Source: Cristatella mucedo (Eukaryota; Bryozoa; Phylactolaemata; Cristatellidae). Taken from it: a DNA stretch of 64,000 nt. Shown one piece after another: positions 47,101 through 57,649 of this stretch. Where the stretch lies: contig WPIO01000013.1 in assembly GCA_009760855.2 (NCBI GenBank), positions 7,154,001 to 7,218,000 on the forward strand, given 5' to 3'. Each line of letters begins with the position of its first letter. Position 1 is the first letter of the stretch. A model generated the notes under the pieces. That model was given only the letters and a program-made list of their open reading frames with translations, was not told where the DNA came from and did no database searches. Made by a program: the position numbers and the translations under genes.

Positions 47101-49867
47101 TTTGCTGCAAAGGGACTTAGACCGGACTGACCAGCTGACTTAGACTTTGGGTGTGAGCCATGTCACACACGCGGGTTTTGAGCAGTGCTCAAGGCCTGGT
47201 AACGTTTCATCGATCACTTGGCTCTTTTTCAATGGCTTGTCATTGCGAAGTCTTCCGATATGTTGACCAATTGTGTTGCTGGTATCACTGCCGCGTTCGG
47301 CAGGCATTGCTGGATTGGCGACACAAGGCGAGAGCCACCGAATTCCCGGCAGTTCCCCCTCCCCTCCCCCCCCCCTGCCGTAGCTCACAGCCACTCGGCT
47401 AGAATGGCTACTGCTGCCGGTGAGTCGAGCCGAAGCGGCTTCGTGCCCGGTGCACCAGTTCGGGTTTCTCCGGAACAGCGCGCCGAATGCAGTCATGCAT
47501 GCCTAAACAGGAGGAGGAGGAGGAGGAGCTAAAGGCCTGGCGCCGACGAAGGGCGGCCGACAGTGCTCGCCAAAGCCGCCCTGTCCTCGCCCTTAACAAA
47601 TCGCAGGTCAGCCCCCCCCGAGTCAGGTGACCGGTCGATTGACCAGGACGCAGAGCCAGCCGCACGAGCCTCAGGCGGCTCCGAAGCGCTCGCTCGCCCG
47701 CCCGCGAGCGCTCCCGATTTCCTTTGGCCGACTACTGGCGCTGCTCGGCTAAGTGTCGGCAGTGCCGGCGGCTTCGGCTGAGGCTCGCGAAGCTGAGCAC
47801 CAGTGAGTTCGCCTCCGCCGAGCTCTTCCGCCGGCTCGGCGGAGGAATATAGGAAATAAGGAACGGCCTATCCGGCAGTCGCAGGAAAAAGAGAGAGAAA
47901 CATGTTTGAGACTCTCCCTGATTTGTGACGACCCGTCTGGCGTGGTTTGAGTCCTGCTGCGGCAATTCTTCATTGGCTGCAGCAATCGGATGCGATAGCA
48001 ACTGCTGCTCTTCTGCTGCTAAATAAAGGAGGCTGTTAACTCAGCAAACTCCATTTAAAGTAAAGGTTAGCTAATATATCGACAGAAGAGCCTTAGCAGC
48101 TATTATCCACTTGCGATGGGGCAATGAAGGATTGCTTGCTGCAGGACTCGAACCCACGATCTAGGTCATAAAGGGTGAGTACCTTACCTCCCAATAGCTA
48201 GAAGCACTTCTGTTCGAACCAACTAAAACATATGTCAAATCCGGAGTCTACAGGGCTCCACCTACACAAGTTAACTAGTGGATTTCACATTTTTTCACTG
48301 TAAATTCAAGTGGCTGAATGGTCCATAGCTATTCATGTGGAGTTGCCAAATCTCTTGTGCCTAACTAGTTCAGCATTTCCGGTCAATGTGGTATATTTCT
48401 TCGCCGAATCGGAAGTCAAAGCCACGCGTTTTTTCTGAATGCAGATGCCTCAAAAATTTGCGATTGCAGCTTTCGCCATGGCTTGATTTTTTTTTATCGA
48501 TACTCACTATTGAGAAGCACGGTGACTTATCTGCTAAAATGAAGCTTGCTGTAAATAAATGGAGCAGCTATGCTTTAATGACTTCTACTCGCTGCCAACA
48601 GAGCTTAGAGAACAGTCTCCAACGAAGCCTAGGTCGGCGGCAGCCTCTAGGTAGCGGAGCTGTTTTCCATTCTCTCCGGAACTTAGCCGCAAGATCCTTC
48701 TAGAGTCTTAGTAATGCGGTCATTATGTTTGGTAGTCTCTACCATTTTCAATCCTATATTACTGCACCAACTTCGGTCTACAGCTTCCTGTAGGTAATTC
48801 TCGAGCGAACTACCGGCTTAGTACAAACGGCTTAGAACAAACGGCTTAGTACACACGGCTTCGTACACGTGGCTTAGTGGAGTCGAAGATGCACGAAAAT
48901 ACGGGTATGCGCACACTACGAATTCAGATGAATGCAGCTTAATCTCATCTTAGGAAAGAGATTTACCACCGTTGTAACACAATCTTACCGCATGGTGATT
49001 CGGCGTTGACCCGAGTGAAGCCTGGTCCGCAGTCTCCAGTATGGGGCACGCCCAGAATGCCCACCCGCATGGCAATCGCCGTGTTAAATTCCATAGGATG
49101 GAATCGTACGTATCGAGCCACGAATGGAGTCGTGAGGTAGTGATAACGAGACGTCTCCTTGTCCACGTTACCTCCGAACTCCTGCAAAAACGGGAAGGGC
49201 TACTGTCGTGTTGCTGCATGGACAGAAAAGCACTGCAGCAGCATCCCCATACTAGCCAGCATGCCCTAATGAAATCAAGCTGCATCGGGAAGCCCCGTCA
49301 GAGACGCAGACACCTGTAATGCTGCTGCTTTAAGTGTTAGCCCACCCGTCGAGCTACAGGTACACCGCAAGTACAGTCCGGGCAGCGCCGAATTGGGCTC
49401 CGTGGGCAAATGTCCGAGCCGCATTGAATAGAAGTGGACAGCCATAATGCTATCTTGTTAATAATTTATCATATTAGCCACACTCGATTAGTCGAGCGAG
49501 CAGAGTGCAGGCAGTCCGGTGTGGGCAGGTGCAAAGAGAGCCCGCACTCGACCGCTCAGCGACCGGAGTCGACGTAACGACCGCCACACCATTGGCCAAC
49601 GCCGGCTGCTGGGGACCCTTCCGGCTTCGAGGCAGCTGGTGCCCCTGGGAAGGGGCGGGCACCTGGGTGGCCGCAGCAGCCGCACTCACCAGCACGCCTC
49701 CTGCGGCCACGCGGTTCGGCAATGAGGCATAAATGTAGCTGCTGTTCTCTCCGTAGTTCAAAGACATATACTAAAATGAGAGCGTAGCACAGGGCGTATT
49801 AAGCAGCGTTCGCCGCTGAAGAAATCCCCTACGGTCGCTCGAACGATGGCATTTTGGACGGCGCTAG

Positions 49868-49929
<62 letters not shown>

Positions 49930-52900
49930 CGTGCGTGCGTGTGTGTGTAGTTACGAACGGAGGGCTATCGTAGGCACTCGGCTGCAGCGGAAGTGACGAA
50001 AGCTCATCTGCAGTGCCGTCAGCGGAAGTGACGGGACGCCCGGCTGAGCAACACAGCCCCGTGAGGCGAGGGAGGCAGGGAAGCTAAGTGCAGATGGAAA
50101 AGGCGACAGAAGAGCGTGACGATTTATCAATGTCGCGAAGCCAATCGAAGGCAGCCACCGCCCACAGCTACTTACTCTCTGCTCTAGGTTGCTTGTGTCG
50201 CGATAGTAGGTCCACTCTTTGCTCGTGTCATTCGAATAGGCGACCCGGTAGCGAGTCACCCAGTGTTTGCGACCGGTGTCTCCGCGACCTTTGGTGATGA
50301 AGCCAGTGATGAGAGCAGGCGGGCCAAGGTCTACTTGGAGCCACTGGTCGCCTGGCAACGAGCGAGACGCGATTACTCATCACTCGTACGGCGCATTGCT
50401 CTTACTGTGCACTTCGTTAGCAGCCTGCTAGCAAGCAAGCCGGTCCGGCATGTCTGGGCAACGGGCACGAATCTGTCTGCCGAGCAGTGCGTTACTTCCT
50501 TGGACCTTCACCTTCTAGTAGGGCCACCTTCTTGTCGAAGCCCAGAAGACCTATCAACAATGTCTTGCAAGCTGACAAGCTTCGGTGTATTCGATCAAAA
50601 TGATGAGAAATTGAAACGATTACTGGGCAGTGTGGCTTCTTTTGGCTACATCATGCAGGCGGACTTGGTTCACGGGTATAGGAAAGCACGGTCGACGGGG
50701 CCTCAGCCTCATTTGGACCAAGTGTTAGTCGGGAGGCCGTTAGCCGCTCGTCGTGCCCCCTCAGCCTCTCTATGGCCTCAGCCTCTGGCAAGGTCAATAA
50801 CGAGCCCTAGGCTCGAAATCGCGGCTCGAATCCCCTTGACTCGGATTGGCTCCATTGGCTACTCCCATCCACTCTACCGAAATGCACGGGCTTAAGGCTC
50901 CGAAAACTTGGCTGAAGCCGCATTTTGACGCCATGAACTAGGGGCCAAATCCTTTGGGTCTACGGTCCGGCTTTTGAGGGCTGTGTGATGGGATGGCGAC
51001 GGGTGGTGGGGCAGCTGCACTCTCTGGGCAGGCAGCTAAATCCGTGCCTGTCAAATCGTCCGTGATTACAGCTCAAGGCACAATAGAAAAAGAACGGACC
51101 CAATACTCGACTGTATCATTAGTCCCGACCTATAAGTGAGCACGTGCTGGCCTCTGCCTGCAAGGGCAATGTTGACGCCCTCGGGGCGAACGTACTGTTT
51201 GTAGTTGCACAGAGAGGGCGGGCAAGCGTGAGTCCCGCATGCTGATGAGTACGCATGCATACCCCGGTATGGAAAAGCACATGGTGCTTCCTCGTGCATC
51301 GCTTGCTCGAATGGTAGCTATAGGCATGCCGAAGTGCCCCACGGGGCTTTCGGACAATGGTGAAAATCACCAGCTTACTCAGGTAAAGCTGTCTCATTAT
51401 GCCGCAGTCAGCAGAGAGGAAAGAGGTGATCATCTAGCTAGGAAAATTTTACGGTGACTTTTTTGACAGGCGACAATGCGGCGGCTAATTATCAATTATT
51501 AATCGACTGGGCTCTCGGCATTGCAGGGAAAACCTTTGATGGCACCACCGAGCTTTCGGCGATCTTCACCTCAAAACGGCACAAACAAAACAGCGAAACG
51601 GAAGACCAAAAAAATACAACCAAAGTCACTGACTCCATTCTTAGCAGGAGCAGGCGGCATCGGGCTAAACGGCCGATCAAAGCAAGGCCCGAGTGCTCAT
51701 TCGGAAAGGCGAAACGCACCGTGAACGCCGGTGCCGGGCACTCTTGGTGGCTCAAGGCGAGGCTCTCCGGCAGACCGGGCTGCGAAACGAACTCCACCCA
51801 CGGGGCAGGGGTACTTGGCTACATTCCCTCAATCGCGATTGATACGCCGATTCGGTTACTGTTTGGCGCTACCTGGGCGCCTTATTTATGTGTTGTTGCC
51901 ACGACGAATGTATCCAACAAACCTTGATGGCAGGAGGCCACAAGCTCTGTCGGTGCTGTCCTGCTGAGCGTTCTCCCTGCCGCCTCTTCTGTCCAGCTGT
52001 TGGCCACTCAGTCTACTCAAGTTTTCTCTTGGCAAGTGCCCTTGCTATATTCAGAAGCGTGGGCATGGATATTTCCACCCATTAAGATTTGGCAGTCTAC
52101 TATGCGAGCTGAGCCAAACAAACCCAAATTCTGCAGAATTCGGCACCATGGCAGACTGGCTGACTGGCAGCTTATTTGTAAGGCGTTGTTCGCGCCCACA
52201 GCCGAGAGGATGGCCGATGCCATGACAGACGCTTACCTTTCCAGCTGAGATCTGCAGCCGGTAACTGACCGGGAGTCGCAGCCTAGCTAATTGAGCTCAG
52301 CTGCAGCTTGTGGCGGCTGCTTATTTTTTGTCGCACTGCAGCTCAGCAGCCTACAAGTGGAGCCGACCGGAGCTCAGGCCCCGGAGGTGTTTATTGTTCG
52401 AATCGTGTTACCTAGACATTAACCTAAACTATGCTGACGAGAAACAGCCCTCAGCTGCTGTGACCACCATCGATGTCTAGCAAAAAGACCAACTGCCATC
52501 GTAGCTGACGGGGGGGGGGGGCTGCCGGACTGCCGAAGGGCCCGACAACAAGTGGAAGACAAAATGCAAGTACAGAAATAAGCCCTTCGTGAAGAGGCCT
52601 GGTTGTACTAGCTAGGCACGGACGCCGTAGTTTTCTCATCCACGAGGCTCGACACTCACCTGGATTACCGTCATCCTTGGCGCACCACGCCTTGCTGCTC
52701 AAGATGTGACCGTCCTCGGGAAGGCACGAGCTGCCCTTCCTGAACACGGACACCGACGAGGCCGTCATCTTGCCGTACGGTGGCAAACCCAGCTGTCGTC
52801 TGCCATCTGCAAGCGCGACAAAGTGGCAACAGATTCCCCTCGAGCGGCGAGAGATAAAAGCGGAACCAAGCCTGCTTAGTAGAACCTTTACTCGAATGAA

Positions 52901-53424
52901 ATTATACACGCCTGCTGTCTGTAAGTGCTCGCTATTAAGGCTGCAGGCAGATCAAAAGCGAAAGCAGCCCTTTCTCGTACTCTGAGCTGTGCTTTAACTT
53001 GCTTTTTGGATGCCCTTTAGAGGCCGCTAAGTCAGCTATTACCTGCCCCCTCTCAGTGACAGCTGCTGTCGGATGACAGCCGCAGGAGCCAAACAAGTCC
53101 AACGACGTTTGCTTGGTTTTATAATGACCATCGGACAAACGAACGACTATCTGAGAGGCTGGATCGGGCCGGAGATCAGAGGGGAAAGCAGCCGGCAGGA
53201 AACTTCACACTGTGCACGCACACAGTTGCTCCAACCTAAGCAGCCGAGTTCTAGTTTAGACCAGATGCTAACATGGCCGATTTACTGTCAGAACAGCAGC
53301 GAAACACTTGCCCCCCCCCACGGCCGAACAAGCAGCGAACCTTCAACGCTGCTTGCATTGGTTTTCCTATGATGATGTGCCCAAAAAAAACTTGAGATAA
53401 AGAGTAGGGCTGGCAAACTGATCT

Positions 53425-53515
<91 letters not shown>

Positions 53516-56500
53516 AGGGGGGGAGAGAGCATATGCTCGTGCCCGTAAGCCAGCGTATGTGGCAGACACTGACCTTGACACCCAAGCAGCTCCACACGCA
53601 TGCTGGGGTGCTTCACCCACGTGTGAGTGTGTATCTTGACGAAGCGAGCAGTGATCGGGTTGTCTAGATATGAGTGCTCGACCGAGTACGAATCTTTGTT
53701 CCCTTGAAAGACCTGCAAAGAGTACGGCTCGCATTCAAATCCAATACAGAGGAGAGATTCGTCGGCCGCTCTTCGGTGTTTAGCATACACTTAACTTGGA
53801 GCAGGTGATACTCGGCCACGGCGGAGTCCGAGGCTGCACCGCTGCTTCGCCAATGGCACGAGCTGAGATTGCCAGGCAATTAGCGCGATCTCGGCTCACA
53901 TATGAGACAATTAAGATGATCCGTACTAGGTCGGTTGTAATGATATAGCATGGCCATTGCTCGTGGTCGATGGAATGGGCTAACGTGCAATACATTAGTT
54001 GTATTCTTGCCAGCAGAGGGAGGTGGGTCCTGCCCTGGATTAGAGGATGCGGACAAACATCTAGGAAAAAATATGGGCCGCACATTTAGGGTTTCGGCAG
54101 ACAGACAGGGGTTCCAGAGAACTGACAGCAGCTGCAAATTGCTGATCAGGTGCCAGTGCTGCACTGCATCACTTGCAGACGAATATTAATTGTGAGAGAG
54201 TGTTAATCTCACGCAGAAGGCCGAGGGGCCGACCGAGGAACTAATCAGATGTACTTCGGCATCGGACGCTAAGGTATTGGTCAGCACCATTCTCATACCA
54301 AAGAGGAAAAGAGACCAATAACTGACGGAGCTGAAAGGGGACTCCGAGACAGCAGCATCTCACTCCGAGACTCCGTCCGAGATCTGTACGTAGGTGACGG
54401 CCCAGTGGTCTTCGGACAAGATCCGTCATTTAATTTCCAACCTTCTCGATCCACCTCGGTCGCGTCATTTCCACCCAGCAGTCCTGCTGGCCTCACTGTC
54501 ACAATTTTCAAACTCAACGCTTAACGAGATTAATAAGAGCAAACCTAACATAAAGAGGACCCATGCAACATTCTCCGAAGCTCGTGTCTTGTAATAGCAT
54601 GGAGTGATGTTGTAATAGCATGGAGTGATTTTGTAATAGCATGGAGTGATTTTGTAATAGCATGGAGTGATTTTGTAATAGCGCGAGGTGATATTGGCGC
54701 TGTATGGCCTTCAGGCCTCCAGACTGAGATTGCCTCGACAACCACTAGGCCCTCCATCGGCGGCCACTTACATCAATCAGCGTCAGTCGTTTCAGCAGGC
54801 CATTGAGGCGAACACCTAGTTTCTACTCGCTCACTCAGGTACCTGCAATGTGAAGATTGTCCTAGCCCATTTCGCCCATGCATTAGATAGCGTGGGCTCG
54901 AACCCAAGAATGTTGACCTGGGTCAGCATGACGTTGAGCCACGGAACTCCCGAGCAACGATTAATGCAGTGGCTGAGCAGGACAGGTAGACCTGTACGCC
55001 CGGGGGCCGCGACATCGACATAAGTCCTCGAGCGGCAGGCTCACAGCTCTACACGAGCAGTAGACGGGCGCGAGCGTTCAAGCACGGGGTCGATCCAAGC
55101 GACACGTCGCCCGGAGCCGAGCTCGAGCGACGCTTCGAAGAGCACTTACTCTCGCCTTATCATGTTGGTCAGCAACGTAGTTCCAGTTGAAGCCGTCAAG
55201 GCTATAGGAAACCAGGTACGAGGACACCCACTCGGCTCCGTCCCCACGACCTTGCGTCATGATACCAGTGACCTGCAAAGACGGTGCAATATTGGGACCG
55301 GAGCTGACGCCGCCGGCATTCTCAACTATTGACACGCCAAGTTGAACGATTTCTAAGCTGCAGAGGATCCGAGAATTTCCTTAGACCGTCAGAATCTGGA
55401 GAAGCCTGTACTCCAGTGTGGAATCAGTTCACTTCTTTTAGCCTGAGGCAGAGTGAGAGAGAGAGAGAGAGAGAGAGGGGAGAGGGAGAGAGAGAGAGGG
55501 GAGAGGGAGAGAGAGAGAGGGGAGAGGGAGAGAGAGAGAGAGGGAGAGGGAGAGGGAGAGGGAGAGAGAGAGAGAGAGAGAGGGAGAAGGAGAGGGAGAG
55601 AGCTGCAGAAGTCAACCAATCCAGGCTCCGACTAGTAGCTCCCCCTCGGACATTGTTTCGAAGAGCCTTCCTTGCTGCCTGCAAAGCTCGGCTCGCGGAT
55701 CCTTTCCTGCTGCCCCCTGCTCCCCCTTGCTGCCCCCCCCCCTGCTGCGGGCCGTTTTCTCCGGGCCGCCAATTACCAGAGCCGGAATGCCGAGATCTAT
55801 GCGAAGCCATTCCGACGACGACTTGTACTTGGCGCACCAGCCCAGGCCGTTCTCCCTGTAGAGGCGCGCGTGGCGCTCGTGGCAGCCGGCGTCCCACTCC
55901 TGCGGGTACGACGACGAGGCGGCGATCTGCCAGTCTTCTACGGCTCCGGAGACAAGACCGAGAGGACCGTTGTCTTGGCAACCTGCAGCCAAGGCGACAT
56001 ATAGCGGCGAGCGCGGTTCGCTCGGCCCGCTCGCGGCTGCCGCAGCCTGACCGCCGCCGCCACCGTGGGTACTCGGCCGAGCGTGTTTACTCGGGGCTAG
56101 CTCCGCGAGGCGGCTCGTTACGCGCTTTGAGGCGGTGCCGCGCGCCGCACCGCACTCGACGGCGGCGCGGGCATCAATCGACGGACGGCGGCGGCCGGTG
56201 ATGGGTGGTAGCTCACGTTACTTCGGAGTGGCTACGAAGGCGCTTCGCTTTGTCAAGCCCGCTCGCCTCGGCGCGACGTGGACTGCGAGAGCTTGGCCCG
56301 TGAGAGCGCGGTACGAGTGAGCTCGGCACCCATTGTCACCAGCTCGCAGGGGGCGACCCACCGTGAGAGTGCTGCTCGTCGAGGCTCCGGCCCGACTCGA
56401 GAGAGCGTCTCTCGATCGCGGCCAGAGCGACCCAGCGCCAAGAGTAGCAGCCTCTCGTCGCGTGCCGCCCTAGCGCCGAGGCACCGAACAGCCAGCGGCT

Positions 56501-56985
56501 CCCCGAACCGCGTCACCGGCCTCCGGCCAGAGTGCCCGAACCCGAGCGGGCGGCCTCGACGGCTTAAATTGTACTGGCAACGCAGTGCCCAGCCGGTGGT
56601 CGCTCAGGCATGACGCGAGCGGATTATTAGCCCGGCCGTGGAGCGGCCGGTGAGCTAGCTTCGCCCGAAAATGCCGTGGCCTCCGACAACCGTCGGCAGC
56701 GATCGGCCGATCGTTGTCAGACAACTACCTACTCGGCCGCCCACCCACCCGCACGCCCGACGGTGTTCGCGGAGAGGGCGACGCGGCCGCCCGCCAAGGC
56801 CGCCGAGCCGCCTCAAGCCGCTCTGGAACGGGTGGCGTGATGACCGCCGCCCCGGAGCCCGCAACGACCACCGCCGGCGCCGCCGCCGCCGAGATCCCAC
56901 GCTTCGCTCGCCGCGCGCGGGGCACGGCCGACTTACCGAAGGCGAAGGCGAGCAGCCAGCTCACGAGGATTCCGTGCGACAGCAT
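43897..56985 (-). CDS. Secreted protein with two F5/8C (discoidin) domains and a fucolectin-like domain
   Basis: Nine exons join in phase to 520 codons and a TGA: 56985-56937, 55982-55777, 55272-55150, 53712-53574, 52806-52660, 50351-50176, 49181-48989, 44622-44359, 44162-43897. Residues 1-17 are a hydrophobic signal peptide (MLSHGILVSWLLAFAFG). F5/8C domain 1 spans about 18-171 (SSEWLRIDLG, VTGIMTQGRGD, VFQGN, RVELLGC). Domain 2 spans about 172-326 (DQWLQVDLG, ITGFITKGRGDTG, EFGGN, ARYVRFHP). A Cys-bounded linker (CGPGFTRVNAESPC) leads into an F5/8C-like domain at 345-520 (ENIAYKK, AVDG, QLTIDLG, LCGTV, KGRYLRV, LCEVMVYE). No transmembrane segment was seen, so it is probably secreted. F5/8C folds bind glycans or lipids in known proteins; the ligand here is unknown. 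A possible AATAAA lies at 42985-42980. I do not recognise a named orthologue. Confidence 0.92.
44359..44622 (-). CDS. Discoidin/fucolectin-like gene, exon 8 (fucolectin-like domain, N part)
   Basis: The acceptor is TCATTTCAG and the donor G|GTTAGT. It encodes VENIAYKKQTWLN, AYDKLAAKAVDG and QLTIDLGDRRDVAGVIIL. The ENxAxxK, AVDG and hydrophobic-DLG motifs are those of F5/8C-like fucolectin/tachylectin-4 domains. It is reached over a 4366-bp intron. Confidence 0.92.
44900..45375 (+). repeat. LINE family A, 3' fragment in intron 7 of the discoidin gene
   Basis: AGGCCAAGCATCGTACCACTCGCTTTTCGGAATCCAACAG, CAAATCCTTTGGAGACCGTGC, CTCCCAAAGCCTGGAACTC, then the 3' UTR and AGAGATTGAGTTCTCTGAGGGCGCTTTATCAAGTGC plus (ATT)n. 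It lies antisense to the host gene. Confidence 0.85.
46710..46795 (-). repeat. LINE family A, 3' tail
   Basis: (AAT)n then ATCTGTCTAGCACCCTCGGGAACTGAATCTATTTCTAGGCACTTTACA, the reverse of the LINE A end. Confidence 0.75.
47038..47118 (-). repeat. LINE family A, 3' tail
   Basis: AATAATAATAATGCACTTGATAAAGCGCCCTCAGAGAACTCAACCTCTTTCTAGGCGCTTCACATTTGCTGCAAAGGGA, a near-exact reverse LINE A end. Confidence 0.85.
48075..48205 (-). repeat. SINE family B, intron 7 of the discoidin gene
   Basis: AGAAGAGCCTTAGCAGCTATTATCCACTTGCGATGGGGCAATGAAGGATTGC, GGACTCGAACCCACGATCTAGGTCATAAAGGGTGAGTACCTTACCTCCCAATAGCTA; in sense orientation of the host gene. Confidence 0.8.
48812..48878. repeat. Tandem repeat, about 14-bp unit
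   Basis: CGGCTTAGTACAAA-type unit repeated about five times with single-base variants (AGAACA, AGTACACA, CGTACACG). Confidence 0.85.
48989..49181 (-). CDS. Discoidin/fucolectin-like gene, exon 7 (F5/8C domain 2, C part and linker)
   Basis: The acceptor is GTTTTTGCAG and the donor G|GTAAGA. It encodes EFGGNVDKETSRYHYLTTPF, VARYVRFHPMEFNTAIAMRV, GILGVP and then the linker CGPGFTRVNAESPC. The closing Cys of the F5/8C domain is replaced (ILGV instead of LLGC). Confidence 0.94.
49690..49770 (-). CDS. Possible 27-codon cassette exon within the F5/8C domain 2
   Basis: Between exons 6 and 7 there is an open 81-bp segment with acceptor CATTTTAG and donor CTG|GTGAGT, phase 0 to 0, compatible with both flanking exons. 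It would insert YMSLNYGENSSYIYASLPNR plus seven residues before EFGGN. Domain 1 has no equivalent, so the segment is not needed for the fold. It may be an alternative exon or a chance match. Confidence 0.25.
49871..49949. repeat. (TG)n/(GCGT)n microsatellite
   Basis: Twenty-five TG units then GCGCGCGTGCGTGCGTGCG, in the intron between exons 6 and 7 of the discoidin gene. Confidence 0.97.
50176..50351 (-). CDS. Discoidin/fucolectin-like gene, exon 6 (F5/8C domain 2, middle)
   Basis: The acceptor is GTTGCCAG and the donor AGA|GTAAGT. It encodes DQWLQVDLGPPALITGFITK, GRGDTGRKHWVTRYRVAYSN and DTSKEWTYYRDTSNLEQR. Here the strand pair that is split between exons 2 and 3 in domain 1 is in one exon. 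Confidence 0.95.
52660..52806 (-). CDS. Discoidin/fucolectin-like gene, exon 5 (F5/8C domain 2, N part)
   Basis: The acceptor is GCGCTTGCAG and the donor AG|GTGAGT. It encodes DGRRQLGLPPYGKMTASSVS, SSCLPEDGHILSSKAWCAK. This matches the family start (LG-to-ASS), but the usual opening Cys is absent. Confidence 0.92.
53425..53528. repeat. (GA)n microsatellite ((CT)n in sense of the discoidin gene)
   Basis: About 42 GA units ending in a G-rich GGGGGAGGGGGGG patch; it begins about 45 bp downstream of the exon 4 donor in transcription direction. Confidence 0.97.
53574..53712 (-). CDS. Discoidin/fucolectin-like gene, exon 4 (F5/8C domain 1, C part)
   Basis: The acceptor is CTTTGCAG and the donor AAG|GTCAGT. 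It encodes VFQGNKDSYSVEHSYLDNPI, TARFVKIHTHTW, SMRVELLGCQ. The terminal LLGC closes domain 1. A (CT)n tract in sense orientation starts about 45 bp into the following intron. Confidence 0.94.
54591..54688. repeat. Minisatellite, 21-bp unit, 4 to 5 copies
   Basis: Unit TTTTGTAATAGCATGGAGTGA. The third and fourth copies are identical, the first differs by one base and the last is diverged (GCGCGAGGTGA). It lies in intron 3 of the discoidin gene. The unit is a multiple of three and open on the - strand, but no splice sites support coding. Confidence 0.92.
55150..55272 (-). CDS. Discoidin/fucolectin-like gene, exon 3 (F5/8C domain 1, middle)
   Basis: The acceptor is TCTTTGCAG and the donor AGA|GTAAGT; 41 codons, phase 0 to 0. 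It encodes VTGIMTQGRGDGAEWVSSYL then VSYSLDGFNWNYVADQ, the canonical middle strands of the fold. Confidence 0.94.
55451..55601. repeat. (GA)n with GGGA variants ((CT)n in sense of the discoidin gene)
   Basis: Purine tract with regularly spaced GGGGAGAGGGAGAGAG blocks in intron 2. It creates long spurious ORFs on both strands. Confidence 0.97.
55777..55982 (-). CDS. Discoidin/fucolectin-like gene, exon 2 (F5/8C domain 1, N part)
   Basis: The acceptor is GGCTGCAG and the donor CTG|GTAATT. It encodes CQDNGPLGLVSGAVEDWQIA, ASSSYPQEWD, GWCAKYKSSSEWLRIDLG. The opening Cys, the ASSS turn and the W-x-x-IDLG strand are typical of the F5/8C N-terminal half. Confidence 0.93.
56937..56985 (-). CDS. Discoidin/fucolectin-like gene, exon 1 (start and signal peptide)
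   Basis: ATG at 56985-56983 begins MLSHGILVSWLLAFAF, a classic hydrophobic leader, and the donor is TTCG|GTAAGT. It lies in a CpG-rich block. Upstream noncoding exons cannot be excluded. Confidence 0.85.
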
Positions 56986-57649
56986 GTCGGCGGTGCCAGC
57001 TGCCGAGGGCCGGCCGGTTGCACTGCTGGGCGTAAAGCCGAGATCCGGATGCAGCGGCGACGAAGTCGCTCGCAGCCGCGGGTCGGCGGCGGCGGCGCTG
57101 AAGAGAAGACCTCGACTCTGACGCAAGCGGTGGCGCCTCGCAGCAGCGAAATACCTCGCAGCGGCTACGGCGACGACAGCGGCAAGCAGTGGAGGCCAGC
57201 GCCAGCCAAGCGGCGCCCGATAGACGGCGGCACAGGCGAGCTTGTGCTCAGCGAGTCTGACTAATTCCTAATGATAGGCCACTGGCTTCGCCGCAGCCTT
57301 TGTGCTCCGCCCCTAGCGGAACTGCCGGCGACCCAGGCACCCGTGACCGAGTCCGGGGACTGGGTGCGTTACACGCGACGGCGGAGCCTTGACGGAAAGC
57401 ATCGCCGAACAAAAAAAACATTTGTCTTCAGCGTGTCACACCTCCCTAGCGCGACGGACGATACAATTACCACCCACTGGCGGCGGCACGACGGGGAACG
57501 GGTGTCGCGGCGGTGGCGGCGGCGCGAGCTAAGCATTTTCTTTCCGACTAGAGCGAGCGGCGTCGCGCCAGAGGCCGACCGTTAAGGACGCACTCAGCTG
57601 CCGTCGGACGCTCGGTCGGCGGCGCGGCTCCTTCCGCACCGTCGGGCTT

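Noticed and set aside
48812-48878. CRISPR array
   Set aside because: The unit is 14 bp with no spacers, and the sequence is an animal genome.
55329-56201. 290-codon + strand ORF, the longest in the window
   Set aside because: It combines a (GA)n tract with the antisense of discoidin exon 2 and GC-rich flank; no domain or codon pattern supports it.
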